Below, in pieces: positions 15,436 to 27,292 of a stretch of 64,000 nucleotides of DNA. A program made the translations under genes and the position numbers. Source of the DNA: Marinobacter nauticus (lineage in GTDB: Bacteria; Pseudomonadota; Gammaproteobacteria; Pseudomonadales; Oleiphilaceae); NCBI RefSeq assembly GCF_003634635.1, contig NZ_RBJB01000002.1:434001-498000 (forward strand). The letters are read 5' to 3'. Under the pieces are notes generated by a model. It did no database searches, had not been told where the DNA came from, and saw only the letters and a program-made list of their open reading frames with translations. How positions within the stretch are numbered: position 1 is the stretch's first letter; every line of letters starts with the position of its first letter.

Positions 15436-15481
15436 GCTTTAGGTAAACTTGCAAGGTTTCCATCAGCCAGCATTCGAATCC

Positions 15482-15892
15482 ATGCCGCAGTCTCTCAGTT
15501 ACACACTCGTGATTACCGGTGCCCCCTGGGCAACACAGGCACCCCAGACTGCCCTGTCATTGGCTCAGGCCCTATTGAAAGCGGGCCACCGCATCGACCG
15601 GGTATTCCTGTATGGCGATGGCGTGCACCTGGCGTCAGCCCTGAGCGCTCCTCCCTCCGATGAGCAACACTGGCCGCGACTGTGGTCTGAATTCCTTTCC
15701 GGGAACAACATCGCAGCGGTCGCCTGCATTGCTTCGGCACTGCGCCGTGGCATTGTCGATGAGACCGAGCAGGCCCGTTACGAGCTGACCGCCAACAATC
15801 TCAGGGCACCCTTCGAGATTGCAGGTCTTGGTGAATGGGTAGAGGGTAACCTGAAGTCCGACCGGGTTCTTTATTTTCACGGGGCGCACTGA
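15482..15892 (+). CDS. tusD: Sulfurtransferase complex subunit TusD
   Basis: TusD/DsrE-type protein of 136 residues, part of the TusBCD complex that passes persulfide sulfur from TusA to TusE for 2-thiolation of U34 in tRNAs for Lys, Glu and Gln. The fold markers YTLVITGAPW and VFLYGDGVHLA are visible, and the sulfur-carrying cysteine is Cys82 in AACIASALRRG-like context (VACIASALRRG). ATG 15482 fits the family length; the ribosome binding site is weak. tusC begins two bases after the stop. Confidence 0.92.
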   Translation: MPQSLSYTLVITGAPWATQAPQTALSLAQALLKAGHRIDRVFLYGDGVHLASALSAPPSDEQHWPRLWSEFLSGNNIAAVACIASALRRGIVDETEQARYELTANNLRAPFEIAGLGEWVEGNLKSDRVLYFHGAH

Positions 15893-15894
15893 CC

Positions 15895-16245
15895 ATGACC
15901 ACCCTGATTGTGATCGATCTGCCACCCTATGGCTCCTGGACAGGGCGGGAAGCGCTGGACATGACTTTCTCCCTGGCGGCCTTCGACCAGCCAGCCGCCA
16001 TGCTGTTTCTGGGGGCTGGCGTCAACTGGCTGTGCAAAGGCCAGGCAGCAGAAGCCGTCGGACAGAAATCCGTCGAGAAGAATCTCTCTGCAGCCGCCCT
16101 TTTCGGTGTTGAACAGATATTGGTGGATACCCGGGCTTGCGCAAAGTACGGGCTGGAGACCGGCGATTTACTGCCAGGGACTACGCCAGCGGAGTCAATT
16201 TCCGAAACCCTGGGCCAGTATAGCCGCGTCGTTTTTGCCGGATAG
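15895..16245 (+). CDS. tusC: Sulfurtransferase complex subunit TusC
   Basis: TusC/DsrF-type subunit, 116 residues. It shows GREALDMTFSLAAFDQPAAMLFLG, typical of the family, followed by GVNWLCKGQ and LFGVEQILVDTRA. TusC is a structural partner in the TusBCD heterohexamer. Spacing of two bases to tusD and nine to tusB indicates one operon. Confidence 0.9.
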   Translation: MTTLIVIDLPPYGSWTGREALDMTFSLAAFDQPAAMLFLGAGVNWLCKGQAAEAVGQKSVEKNLSAAALFGVEQILVDTRACAKYGLETGDLLPGTTPAESISETLGQYSRVVFAG

Positions 16246-16254
16246 GAACCTGTC

Positions 16255-16542
16255 ATGCCTGAGAACGTCAACACTACCCTGCACATCATCAATAAGGCTC
16301 CGGAACACGCCAGGTTTCGGCATTGCCTGGCATCGGTTCAACAGGGTGACACGTTACTGCTGATTGAGGATGCGGTGCTCGCACTGCTTGATCGGGAAAG
16401 ACAGCTGCCAGGGGCGTCTTATGGCCTGGAGGCAGACGCGAATGCGCGCGCCGTGGCTAACCGCGTGCCCTCAGAGCAGCTGGTCGACTACGCCGGTTTT
16501 GTGCAGCTGACCGTCAATCATTCACGAATCATCAACTGGTAA
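16255..16542 (+). CDS. tusB: Sulfurtransferase complex subunit TusB
   Basis: TusB/DsrH-type subunit of 95 residues. The recognisable pieces are LHIINKAP, FRHCLASVQQGDTLLLIEDAVLA and the C-terminal LVDYAGFVQLTVNHSRIINW. It completes the TusBCD set, and tusE follows three bases later, so all four relay subunits are encoded together. In Escherichia coli tusBCD and tusE are apart. Confidence 0.9.
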   Translation: MPENVNTTLHIINKAPEHARFRHCLASVQQGDTLLLIEDAVLALLDRERQLPGASYGLEADANARAVANRVPSEQLVDYAGFVQLTVNHSRIINW

Positions 16543-16545
16543 ACC

Positions 16546-16872
16546 ATGAGTGCTTCGAATTCGCCTGTGAGAAACAACGAAGGTTTTCTGGAGGACGCGG
16601 CCACCTGGACCAATGAGGTAGCCCAGGAAATCGCTCAGGAAGACGACATTGAGTTAATGGAAAAACACTGGGAAATCATATACTTTTTAAGGGATTTTTA
16701 TAAACAGCATGAGATGTCGCCACCGTCGAACCGGTTGTTCGTGAAGGCCGTAAGAGAGGCACTGGGGGACGAGAAAGGCGACAGCATCTACCTGATGACG
16801 CTGTTCCCCGGAACACCCGCCAAAACGGCCTGCCGGATAGCCGGCCTGCCTCGCCCTACGAACTGCCTCTGA
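16546..16872 (+). CDS. tusE: Sulfur relay protein TusE / DsrC-like
   Basis: TusE/DsrC family protein of 108 residues, which takes sulfur from TusBCD and hands it to the thiouridylase MnmA. Features are EGFLEDAATWTNEVA, HWEIIYFLRDFY, GDSIYLMTLFP and a C-terminal arm ending in CRIAGLPRPTNCL. The penultimate Cys107 is the catalytic cysteine of all active members. A second cysteine, Cys96, lies exactly 11 residues earlier, the position of the extra cysteine in DsrC proteins of dissimilatory sulfur metabolism; Escherichia coli TusE lacks it, as I recall its sequence. No dsrAB genes occur in the window, and linkage to tusDCB supports the tRNA role. Confidence 0.9.
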   Translation: MSASNSPVRNNEGFLEDAATWTNEVAQEIAQEDDIELMEKHWEIIYFLRDFYKQHEMSPPSNRLFVKAVREALGDEKGDSIYLMTLFPGTPAKTACRIAGLPRPTNCL

Positions 16873-16895
16873 ACCAGTGGGAGATATCTCCCCTG

Positions 16896-17255
16896 TTATC
16901 TGTCCCGCTTTTCGGCTGACCGTGCCCGGGCCGCTTGCTGCTCTTCGGCAGCGGCACCCAGAAAGGTGCTCAGCCCGTTTTCAAACAGGTTCGAGCCAAA
17001 CTTGAGGAACTGGCGAGTGGATTCACGGGTTGCACCGTCCCAGGCGCTTTGGGGTATCTGCCGGATAGATTCTGCAACGCCCTTCTGAACGCCACTGGTG
17101 ACCTTCGGCTCAATCTCATTGGCGGTGTCGATCAATTCCTGGATGCGCTCAGCCAGCCATGGCTTTACCACCCAGAACCAGAAACCGAAGAGAACGGCCG
17201 TTACGGTGGCCGCTGTCAGTAAAACCTGCGTGAGGATCTGTGCCCAAACTGGCAT
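16896..17255 (-). CDS. Hypothetical membrane-anchored protein
   Basis: A 119-residue protein with one N-terminal membrane helix (LTQVLLTAATVTAVLFGFWF, residues about 8-29) followed by a charged, helical cytoplasmic or periplasmic part (WLAERIQELIDTANEIEPK) and a short EKRDR tail. I do not recognise a named family. It starts 21 bases after the stop of the DUF445 gene on the same strand and is likely co-transcribed, so the two may act together in the envelope. The 3' end faces tusE at a 23-base distance. Confidence 0.75.
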   Translation of the reverse strand: MPVWAQILTQVLLTAATVTAVLFGFWFWVVKPWLAERIQELIDTANEIEPKVTSGVQKGVAESIRQIPQSAWDGATRESTRQFLKFGSNLFENGLSTFLGAAAEEQQAARARSAEKRDR

Positions 17256-17276
17256 ACGCTATTCTCCCTGGTGTGG

Positions 17277-18488
17277 TCAGCCCAGTACGGCCTGGGGCAA
17301 GCCGGTCATGGCAAGAAACTGAACGAGCCCGGCCACGGCACCAAACAAGCCACCTACGAACATCAGCTGAATTTCTTCCTCCCGGAACGCCGGCCTGAGG
17401 ATGTCCTGGAACTCTTCCGGTCGCAGGGCTTTCATCTGGCTTGCCAGCACCCCCGCGACGACCGGCGCGCGCTCACGGTTGAAAGCGGGATCACTGAATA
17501 CATCCCGGGTTGCCAGCACCGCTTTCTGATTCATCACACGCTTGAGCTCGGTGTAACCGGTCATGCCTACAGACACCTGAGCCGCCAGCTTCATGACCAT
17601 GGAATTGTCGAGCATGGGGCGCAGGTGTTTCTGGATAATGGCACGGGTTCGGTCACCGTGCTGGCCATTGATCATGGCATCGGCGACTTTCTCAACCGTG
17701 ATCAGTTCCTCCGCCACCAGGCGCGCCCAGATATCACTGATTTCATCCTGGCGCCGCAGAAACAGCCCCTGCAACTGCCAGAAAAATACCCGGCGCGGGC
17801 GCACCGGTGCAAAGATCAGGTTTATGGCAATCCAGTTAGTGATAAAGCCAATGAAAAAACCGCCCACCGGCAGTAACCAGGGCTGGGGGTAGAACACCGA
17901 AACCGGCGCCAGCACTGCGCCCATCAAGGCACCAATAATCGCGCCCCGATTGATGACGGATCTGAGTTCAACCGCGCCGGCCTGCTGGAAGATACGATTC
18001 ATCAGGTCCGGATGGTTCTGCAACTCCCGACTCAACAGCGCCTTGAGATCGACCAGCTCATCCAGGTCGTCACCAAAATCCTCCACCAGTTCTTCTACCC
18101 GATTGGGTAACTGTTGCCGCGCCCACTGATAGATCCGGGCACGAACAAACAGCGGCAGGTTATCCCAGAGTACCGGCTGGATTTCATACATGACTTCATC
18201 AATGTACTCATCCATACGGGGCGTTACCTGAGCCACCACCTGTTCCACAATCCGGTTGGGCTCCAGCTTCTGGTACACCGAATTCAGGTCGCCAAACTTC
18301 TGCAAGGTGCGGTCGATGCAGATATGGGCCATCTTCTCCGCCTTGCGTGGAATTACCCCTTGCCAGCCAATAACCCCAACGCCGATAAATCGGACAGGAT
18401 GAAAGGACATCTGAATGGCCAGCCAGTTGGTGAACCATCCCACCACTGCAGCCATTACAGGCACGGACACAAGAGCAAGGTCAGTCAA
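17277..18488 (-). CDS. DUF445 family membrane protein
   Basis: Protein of 403 residues. It has an N-terminal membrane segment with the family motif GWFTNWLAIQMSFHPVRFIG and IPRKAEKMA, a long central helical domain, a second repeat (VGGFFIGFITNWIAINLIFAPV) and a C-terminal membrane helix. The duplicated TNWxAI motif is characteristic of DUF445 (YheB-like) proteins, whose function is unknown. The best start is TTG 18488, with GGGGT about six bases upstream; no ATG occurs near the conserved beginning. It precedes the small membrane protein gene in one transcription unit. Confidence 0.85.
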   Translation of the reverse strand: MTDLALVSVPVMAAVVGWFTNWLAIQMSFHPVRFIGVGVIGWQGVIPRKAEKMAHICIDRTLQKFGDLNSVYQKLEPNRIVEQVVAQVTPRMDEYIDEVMYEIQPVLWDNLPLFVRARIYQWARQQLPNRVEELVEDFGDDLDELVDLKALLSRELQNHPDLMNRIFQQAGAVELRSVINRGAIIGALMGAVLAPVSVFYPQPWLLPVGGFFIGFITNWIAINLIFAPVRPRRVFFWQLQGLFLRRQDEISDIWARLVAEELITVEKVADAMINGQHGDRTRAIIQKHLRPMLDNSMVMKLAAQVSVGMTGYTELKRVMNQKAVLATRDVFSDPAFNRERAPVVAGVLASQMKALRPEEFQDILRPAFREEEIQLMFVGGLFGAVAGLVQFLAMTGLPQAVLG

Positions 18489-18628
18489 GCGTTACCCCGA
18501 AATCAAGAAAAGCGTTCGCTCATACGGCACGGATAATACCCGGGCTTTGGTTCTGTTTATGTGACCGATAATGAAGTATTGCGCTTAACAGGCCATTGGC
18601 CGTGTAGCCAGGTAAGGCAGGTGTTTCT

Positions 18629-18656
18629 GGCAGCCGCCAGCAATCGAGCGGCTGCC
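18629..18656. repeat. Inverted repeat between nfuA and DUF445 genes
   Basis: GGCAGCCGC and GCGGCTGCC form a 9-base stem around a 10-base loop, lying downstream of nfuA on the minus strand. No T-run follows on either strand, so it is at best a processing or stabilising hairpin. Confidence 0.4.
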
Positions 18657-18672
18657 GGAGGGAGGGTGCAAC

Positions 18673-19260
18673 TTATTGATAGTAAGCGTTTTCAGTGTTT
18701 GAGTGGTCGGTCACATCCCGCACTGCGGAGATTTCGGGAACGCGTTCCTTCAAGGTTTTCTCAACGCCCTGCTTCAGCGTCAGGCTGACGGCAGAACAAC
18801 CCTGACACCCACCACCAAAGCGCAGTACAGCCACCGATTCCTCGACGATTTCAACCAACGACACATCGCCGCCGTGGGCCGCAAGGTTCGGATTGATTTC
18901 AGAGGCCAGAACGTAGTTCACACGGTCCGGCAGCGGCGCATCGTCAGCCACCTGCGGCACCTTGGCGTTGGGCGCCTTGATGGTCAGCTGGCCGCCCATC
19001 TGATCCTTGGAATAGTCGACGTAGGCGTCTTCCAGGAACGGCACCGAATTATGGTCCAGGTACAGGGTGAACTTCTCCAGGTCGACCTGCTCATCGGTTG
19101 GCACAACTTCATTGGGCGGACAGTACGCCAGACAGGTTTCTGCGTTGCGGGTGCCGGGCTGGGTCACGAAAATGCGTACGCCCATGCCTTCAACATCCTG
19201 CTTTTCAATCAGTTGCGCAAGATAATCCCTTGCGGAATCAGTCACAGTTACCAGAGCCAT
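18673..19260 (-). CDS. nfuA: Fe-S biogenesis protein NfuA
   Basis: NfuA of 195 residues, a carrier that delivers [4Fe-4S] clusters to apoproteins such as aconitase and lipoate synthase. The N-terminal half is a degenerate A-type carrier domain (AHLVT-like start [17 protein letters not shown], with FVTQPGT); the C-terminal Nfu domain carries the CxxC ligand pair in [12 protein letters not shown], preceded by [10 protein letters not shown]. Length matches the Escherichia coli protein. It is divergent from metH across a 238-base gap. ATG 19260 has a purine-rich AGGTAGGAAG upstream. Confidence 0.93.
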   Translation of the reverse strand: MALVTVTDSARDYLAQLIEKQDVEGMGVRIFVTQPGTRNAETCLAYCPPNEVVPTDEQVDLEKFTLYLDHNSVPFLEDAYVDYSKDQMGGQLTIKAPNAKVPQVADDAPLPDRVNYVLASEINPNLAAHGGDVSLVEIVEESVAVLRFGGGCQGCSAVSLTLKQGVEKTLKERVPEISAVRDVTDHSNTENAYYQ

Positions 19261-19498
19261 GCTTCCTACCTGTTATCAAGTGTGACTGCCATTTTATGAG
19301 AGATCGCGGGAACATAAAAGACCAAGTAAAATAGTCGGGCATTAATGGGGTAATCAATTTCCCTTATGCCAGCGAACGACTGCCAAACCGGAACTTGATA
19401 ATGATCATCCGTACTAAGACGCCTTTCGGCATTTTTGCTATGATCCCGCGCCAAAACGTAAAACACGACGTTAATAACGACACCCGGAAGAGTTTTCT

Positions 19499-23197
<3,699 letters not shown>

Positions 23198-23212
23198 CCT
23201 GAGGCGGATTCC

Positions 23213-23446
23213 ATGAATGACGTGACCGAAAACAACAATAACAATGAACGCCCCCGCAGCCCGGGGGTTCTGAAGATCATGCAAAGCATCCTTGCAGGCG
23301 CTTTCGGTGTGCAGTCTGACAAGCGCCGCCAGGAAGACTTTTCACACCACAGCCCGCTGCCCTATATCATTGCCGGCGTTCTGTTTACCGTCGCGTTTGT
23401 GGGCGGGCTGATCATCGTGGTCAAACTGGTATTGGCCGGGCAGTAG
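23213..23446 (+). CDS. DUF2970 family small membrane protein
   Basis: A 77-residue protein with an Asn-rich N-terminus, the family core LKIMQSILAGAFGVQSDKRRQEDF and one C-terminal membrane helix (YIIAGVLFTVAFVGGLIIVVKLVL). The function of DUF2970 is unknown. It is 15 bases downstream of metH and probably co-transcribed. Its last codons GGG CAG TAG form the left arm of a palindrome whose right arm encodes the same ending of a convergent small gene. Confidence 0.85.
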   Translation: MNDVTENNNNNERPRSPGVLKIMQSILAGAFGVQSDKRRQEDFSHHSPLPYIIAGVLFTVAFVGGLIIVVKLVLAGQ

Positions 23447-23458
23447 CCTACTGCCCGG
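23436..23458. repeat. Perfect 23-base palindrome at two convergent stop codons
   Basis: Arms CCGGGCAGTAG and CTACTGCCCGG around a single C. It contains the end of the DUF2970 gene on the plus strand and of the 34-residue gene on the minus strand, so both proteins end in Gly-Gln-stop. It could act as a two-way terminator or transcript-end stabiliser, but no T-run follows. Confidence 0.75.
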
Positions 23459-23552
23459 ATACCCAGACCACCGCAAAAGCAACTGCCAGCAGCACGAGCA
23501 ATACCGCCGCCACTGCATCGGCCTGACTGTCTGATTGCACGGATTTTTTCAT
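23448..23552 (-). CDS. 34-residue single-pass membrane protein
   Basis: A short minus-strand gene with a strong ribosome binding site, GGAGGAAG, six bases before ATG 23552. The product starts MKKSVQSDSQADAVAA and continues into one hydrophobic helix (AVLLVLLAVAFAVVWV), ending SGQ. A short charged/polar tail plus a single helix is typical of small membrane proteins that regulate larger partners. It converges on DUF2970, with the two stop codons one base apart inside a perfect palindrome. It is divergent from cysI, with a 245-base gap between the starts. I do not recognise a named family; the ribosome binding site and composition make it likely to be real. Confidence 0.65.
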   Translation of the reverse strand: MKKSVQSDSQADAVAAVLLVLLAVAFAVVWVSGQ

Positions 23553-23797
23553 GGCACTTCCTCCTTCCTACCCGAAGTTGTTGTTTTTCTGGCTTTCCCG
23601 ATCAAGTAAAGCAGCAAATTGACATTCGTCCAGTTCCGGCGGCGATCACTTATCACCTGAATCGATAATGTTATGTTGAAATAATCATTTTGAGAATAAA
23701 AACACGATGGTATCCTGCCTCGCAGGAATAAGGCCCGGTCCATGAAACCCGGCCGGAAATTTGAGCTCTTCTGATGTAGCAGGCAGGACGTTCCACT
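23553..23797. promoter_or_regulatory. Intergenic control region upstream of cysI
   Basis: AT-rich compared with its surroundings, especially 23667-23705, which contains TTGAAATAATCATTTTGAGAATAA. Such AT-rich dyads resemble CysB-type activator sites in sulfur-assimilation promoters, and TTGAGA with a downstream TATCCT is a possible weak core promoter. A small CCTGC-CTC-GCAGG hairpin follows at 23715-23727. This is suggestive only. Confidence 0.35.
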
Positions 23798-25450
23798 ATG
23801 TACGTTTATGATGAGCACGACCGGCAGATAGCCGCAGAGCGTGTTGCCCAATTCCGCGACCAGACCGAGCGCGCCCTTGCCGGCGAGCTGGCTGAAGAGG
23901 AATTTCTTCCACTTCGACTGCAGAACGGCCTTTATGTTCAGCGTCTTGCGCCCATGCTGCGTATCTGTATCCCTTACGGCATGCTACGTTCCGAGCAGCT
24001 TCGGCGGTTGGCGCGCATCACCCGGGACTATGACAAGGGCTATGCCCATTTCACCACCCGCACCAACATCCAGCTGAACTGGCCGAATCTGGAAGACGTG
24101 CCGGATATTCTGGCAGAGCTGGCTGAAGTGGAAATGCACGCGAATCAGACCAGCGGCAACTGCATCCGGAACACCACCACGGATCCGTTCTCCGGTGTCC
24201 AGGTAGACGAAATTGCTGATCCTCGCCCCTACTGCGAGATTATTCGCCAGTGGTCGACATTCCACCCGGAATTTGCGTTTTTGCCACGTAAATTCAAAAT
24301 TGCCGTGAATGCCTCTGAACACACGGATCGTGCGGCTATCCGGGTCCATGACATCGGCTTGCAGCTGGTGCGCAATGACCAGGGCGAACTCGGCTTCCGG
24401 GTGCACGTCGGTGGCGGACTTGGTCGCACCCCCATGGTTGGCCCGGTCATCCGCGACTTCCTGCCGGAACTGGATCTGCTGACTTACCTGGAAGCCATTG
24501 TCCGGGTTTACAACCGCTACGGCCGCCGTGACAACAAGTTCAAGGCGCGTATCAAGATACTCGTTAAGGCACTGAGCCCGGAAGGCTTCGCCGAGAAAGT
24601 GGAAACAGAGTGGGCCCACATCAAGGACTCTCCTTCAAGGCTGACACCGGAGGTGGTGACCAAATTCCAGGGCTACTTTACTGAGCCGTCCTATGATGCA
24701 CTGGACAATGCCACCGACCTGCTGGCAACGCAGCGCTTTGAGAACCGTGAGTTCGACAAGTGGCTGACCCACAACGTCAACAGTCACAAAAAGCCCGGCT
24801 ACGCCATTGTGACCCTGACACTCAAGAAGACCGGTACGCCCCCGGGGGATGTCACCGACTTCCAGTTGGAGCAGATTGCCGACCTTGCGGATGAGTACAG
24901 CTACGGCGAAGCCCGGGCCACTCACGAGCAGAATGTGGTGCTGGCAGACGTCCGCCAGGATCGGCTGTTTGAGCTCTGGCAAAAGCTTGTGCCTTTGGGC
25001 TTCGCAACCGCGAACCTGAACACACTGAACGACGTCATCTGCTGCCCTGGCGGCGATTTCTGTGCCCTGGCGAACGCCAAGTCGATTCCAGTAGCTGAGG
25101 CGATCCAGCGCCGTTTTGATGACCTGGACTTCCTGTACGACCTTGGCCCCATCGACCTGAACATTTCTGGCTGCATGAACGCCTGTGGCCACCATCACGT
25201 GGGCAACATCGGTGTTCTGGGTGTCGACAAGAAAGGCGAGGAGTTCTATCAGATCAGCCTGGGTGGATCGTCACACCACGACGCCACCATTGGCAAGATT
25301 CTGGGGCCCTCCTTCGCTCGCGAGGAGATGCCAGAGGTGATCAGCAAGCTGATCAATGTCTACGTGGAAAACCGGACGGAAGAGGAAACCTTCCTGGACA
25401 CCTATCGCCGGGTCGGTCTGGATCCTTTCAAGGAGCGGGTATATGCCTGA
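23798..25450 (+). CDS. cysI: Sulfite reductase hemoprotein (nitrite/sulfite reductase family)
   Basis: Siroheme and [4Fe-4S] reductase of 550 residues that reduces sulfite to sulfide in assimilation. The duplicated ferredoxin-like and siroheme-binding halves are visible, with HFTTRTNIQLNW and the NCIRNTTTDPF siroheme region. The cluster ligands are Cys416 and Cys422 (CCPGGDFC) and Cys459 and Cys463 (SGCMNACGHH). It overlaps the DUF934 gene by eight bases. No flavoprotein CysJ is adjacent, as in Pseudomonas, where electrons come from ferredoxin or NADPH by another route. CobA at 44.5 kb supplies the first methylation for siroheme. Confidence 0.92.
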   Translation: MYVYDEHDRQIAAERVAQFRDQTERALAGELAEEEFLPLRLQNGLYVQRLAPMLRICIPYGMLRSEQLRRLARITRDYDKGYAHFTTRTNIQLNWPNLEDVPDILAELAEVEMHANQTSGNCIRNTTTDPFSGVQVDEIADPRPYCEIIRQWSTFHPEFAFLPRKFKIAVNASEHTDRAAIRVHDIGLQLVRNDQGELGFRVHVGGGLGRTPMVGPVIRDFLPELDLLTYLEAIVRVYNRYGRRDNKFKARIKILVKALSPEGFAEKVETEWAHIKDSPSRLTPEVVTKFQGYFTEPSYDALDNATDLLATQRFENREFDKWLTHNVNSHKKPGYAIVTLTLKKTGTPPGDVTDFQLEQIADLADEYSYGEARATHEQNVVLADVRQDRLFELWQKLVPLGFATANLNTLNDVICCPGGDFCALANAKSIPVAEAIQRRFDDLDFLYDLGPIDLNISGCMNACGHHHVGNIGVLGVDKKGEEFYQISLGGSSHHDATIGKILGPSFAREEMPEVISKLINVYVENRTEEETFLDTYRRVGLDPFKERVYA

Positions 25451-25949
25451 TGTAATTGCCGCTGACGGCACGATTCGTAATGACGACTGGGTTGTGGTGC
25501 CCCGCCCTGCGGCGGGTGAATCCATGGATATTCCTGAAGATAAGCCGGTCTTGATTCCGGCAGATCTGTGGCTGGCCGGCCATGAGCACTTTGCCGGAAA
25601 GCCCTCCGTGGGTGTCTGGTTTGACAGCCACGATGAGCCGGAGCTGCTTGGTGAGAAAGTGAATGAATTGCCGCTGATCGCGGTTAACTTCCCGCGCTTT
25701 GTCGATGGCCGTGGTTACAGCATTGGCCGTTTGCTACGTGAACGGTTTGGTTATAGCGGCGAGCTGCGAGCCATTGGCGATGTACTGCTTGACCAGCTTC
25801 AGTTCATGAAGCGCTGTGGTTTTGACAGCTACGTGCTACGCGCTGACAAGGATATTGCGAAGGCACCGAAGTGCCTGAGCTTCTTCACCCAGACTTACCA
25901 GGCTGCGACCGACACGGATCAGCCCCTGTTCCGCCGTCGGGCCTCCTGA
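25443..25949 (+). CDS. DUF934 family protein, sulfite-reduction partner
   Basis: A 168-residue protein of DUF934, found almost always immediately after the siroheme sulfite reductase gene. Landmarks are NELPLIAVNFPRFVDGRGYSIGRLLRERFGY-type sequence (split here: AVNFPRFVDGRGYS and RLLRERFGY), IGDVLLDQLQFMKRCGFDSY and the terminal FFTQTYQAATD. It may help assemble or deliver electrons to CysI; no enzymatic activity is established. ATG 25443 overlaps the end of cysI by eight bases, so translation is probably coupled. Confidence 0.87.
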   Translation: MPDVIAADGTIRNDDWVVVPRPAAGESMDIPEDKPVLIPADLWLAGHEHFAGKPSVGVWFDSHDEPELLGEKVNELPLIAVNFPRFVDGRGYSIGRLLRERFGYSGELRAIGDVLLDQLQFMKRCGFDSYVLRADKDIAKAPKCLSFFTQTYQAATDTDQPLFRRRAS

Positions 25950-25957
25950 GAGCAAGC

Positions 25958-25985
25958 ACCAGCGCATGAATCTTCATGCGCTGGT
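25958..25985. terminator. Hairpin between the convergent DUF934 and sohB genes
   Basis: Perfect 13-base arms ACCAGCGCATGAA and TTCATGCGCTGGT with a two-base TC spacer. Its placement between converging genes suggests a shared bidirectional terminator; the following ATTCACTTCTGATTT is only moderately T-rich. Confidence 0.6.
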
Positions 25986-25998
25986 ATTCACTTCTGAT

Positions 25999-27060
25999 TT
26001 ACTGAATTTTCTGATTCCGGAACGCACTCAGGATTTTCCAGACGGTATGTTCGAGCGCCGCGCTGGTAGCCAAACCGAGCTTTTCCGGCAGTGTACGTTT
26101 GCGCTGGAAAGACACTGAGATCACGTCTCCCCGCTCACAAGCCTCAATCAGGTATTCGTCAGACGTTTTGATCTCATCGATCAGCTTCACGTCCAGGGCG
26201 CGTTTGCCGAACCAGATATCTCCATTGGCAACCGCCTGAATATCCAGATCCGGACGCCGCTCACTCACATACTCCTTGAACAGGACATGGGTATCCTCCA
26301 GGTCCTCGAGGAATTTCTGGCGTCCCTTGTCGGTATTCTCACCAAAGATTGTCAGCGTTCGCTTGTGTTCACCCGCGGTGAGCACCTCAAAGTCAACGTC
26401 GTTCTTTTTCAGGAACCGGTGGAAGTTCGGGAGTTGCGCCACCACCCCGATGGAACCGAGCACGGCAAACGGCGAAGCAATAATGCGATCAGCCACGCAG
26501 GCCATCATATAGCCGCCGCTGGCCGCAACCTTGTCGACGCAGGCGGTCAACTTGATACCTTTGCTGCGAACACGATCCAGCTGGGCTGCCGCCAGCCCAT
26601 AGGCATGAACCAGACCACCGCCGCTCTCCAGGCGAATAACCACTTCGTCCGTTTCCGGATTGGCAACACTCAGAACCGCCGACACCGAACGCCGCAGGGT
26701 ATCGGTATCGCTGGCTTTAATGTCACCGTCGAAATCGAGCACGTAAACCCGCGCCGTTTTCTCTTCGGTAGCGTCAGATTCTGGCTGCTTCTTCGCGGCT
26801 TTCTTTTCAGCCTTGTCCTCTTTTTTCTTTTTCTTCTGCCAGGCCTTTCGTTCCTGGTCTGTCATCAACCTGGCCTGGATTGACTCTCTGAGCCGGCGAT
26901 ACTGATCGTTCAGCTTGCGTATTTTCAGCTCACCCTCACCTTCGTGATCGTCCCGGTCTTTCTGGGTTGCCGAGACAATGATGGACACGAGCACAATCGC
27001 CGCCACCACGAAAGTCGCCACCTTGGCGAGGAACAGGCCGTATTCGGTCAGAAATTCCAA
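25999..27060 (-). CDS. sohB: Inner-membrane S49 peptidase SohB
   Basis: Signal-peptide-peptidase-like serine protease of 353 residues. An N-terminal membrane helix (GLFLAKVATFVVAAIVLVSIIV split around residues 8-30) is followed by a lysine-rich linker (KKKKKEDKAEKKAAKK) and the S49 domain. The nucleophile is the serine in RLESGGGLVHAYG, and the catalytic lysine lies in CVDKVAASGGYMM. The homologue in Escherichia coli begins with the same EYGLFLAK. The start appears to be TTG 27060, with GGAG eight bases upstream; the nearest alternative lies 17 codons upstream and lacks support. Role: degradation of membrane or periplasmic peptides. Confidence 0.9.
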   Translation of the reverse strand: MEFLTEYGLFLAKVATFVVAAIVLVSIIVSATQKDRDDHEGEGELKIRKLNDQYRRLRESIQARLMTDQERKAWQKKKKKEDKAEKKAAKKQPESDATEEKTARVYVLDFDGDIKASDTDTLRRSVSAVLSVANPETDEVVIRLESGGGLVHAYGLAAAQLDRVRSKGIKLTACVDKVAASGGYMMACVADRIIASPFAVLGSIGVVAQLPNFHRFLKKNDVDFEVLTAGEHKRTLTIFGENTDKGRQKFLEDLEDTHVLFKEYVSERRPDLDIQAVANGDIWFGKRALDVKLIDEIKTSDEYLIEACERGDVISVSFQRKRTLPEKLGLATSAALEHTVWKILSAFRNQKIQ

Positions 27061-27158
27061 AATGCAGTCTCCACACGTATTTGCAAACCCCGAAGTGTAC
27101 CGCCTCGGCACAGGCCTGATAAGCCCGCGATAAAATTAAAACAAGCGTTCGATCAAGC

Positions 27159-27187
27159 TTGACACGAACCGGCTCTAACCATAAAGT
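27159..27187 (+). promoter_or_regulatory. Sigma-70 promoter of the SCP2 gene
   Basis: TTGACA (27159-27164) matches the -35 consensus exactly. TAAAGT (27182-27187) follows after 17 bases. Transcription would start near 27194, giving a 5' leader of about 100 bases. Confidence 0.5.
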
Positions 27188-27292
27188 CGGATTGCGAGGT
27201 TGGCGCTACCCCGGCTGCTGTACAGGCTGCCTCTGCCAGGGATCACTAGTCGTCACCACCATGACAAGACAACCATCAAAAAGGGTAAAACA

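Noticed and set aside
19261..19498. Cobalamin or SAM riboswitch ahead of metH
   Set aside because: I could not find the conserved B12-box or SAM aptamer cores by eye. A covariance search would be decisive.
23742..23774. 10-codon leader peptide before cysI
   Set aside because: Weak ribosome binding site and no regulatory codon run; kept only as a note in the findings.
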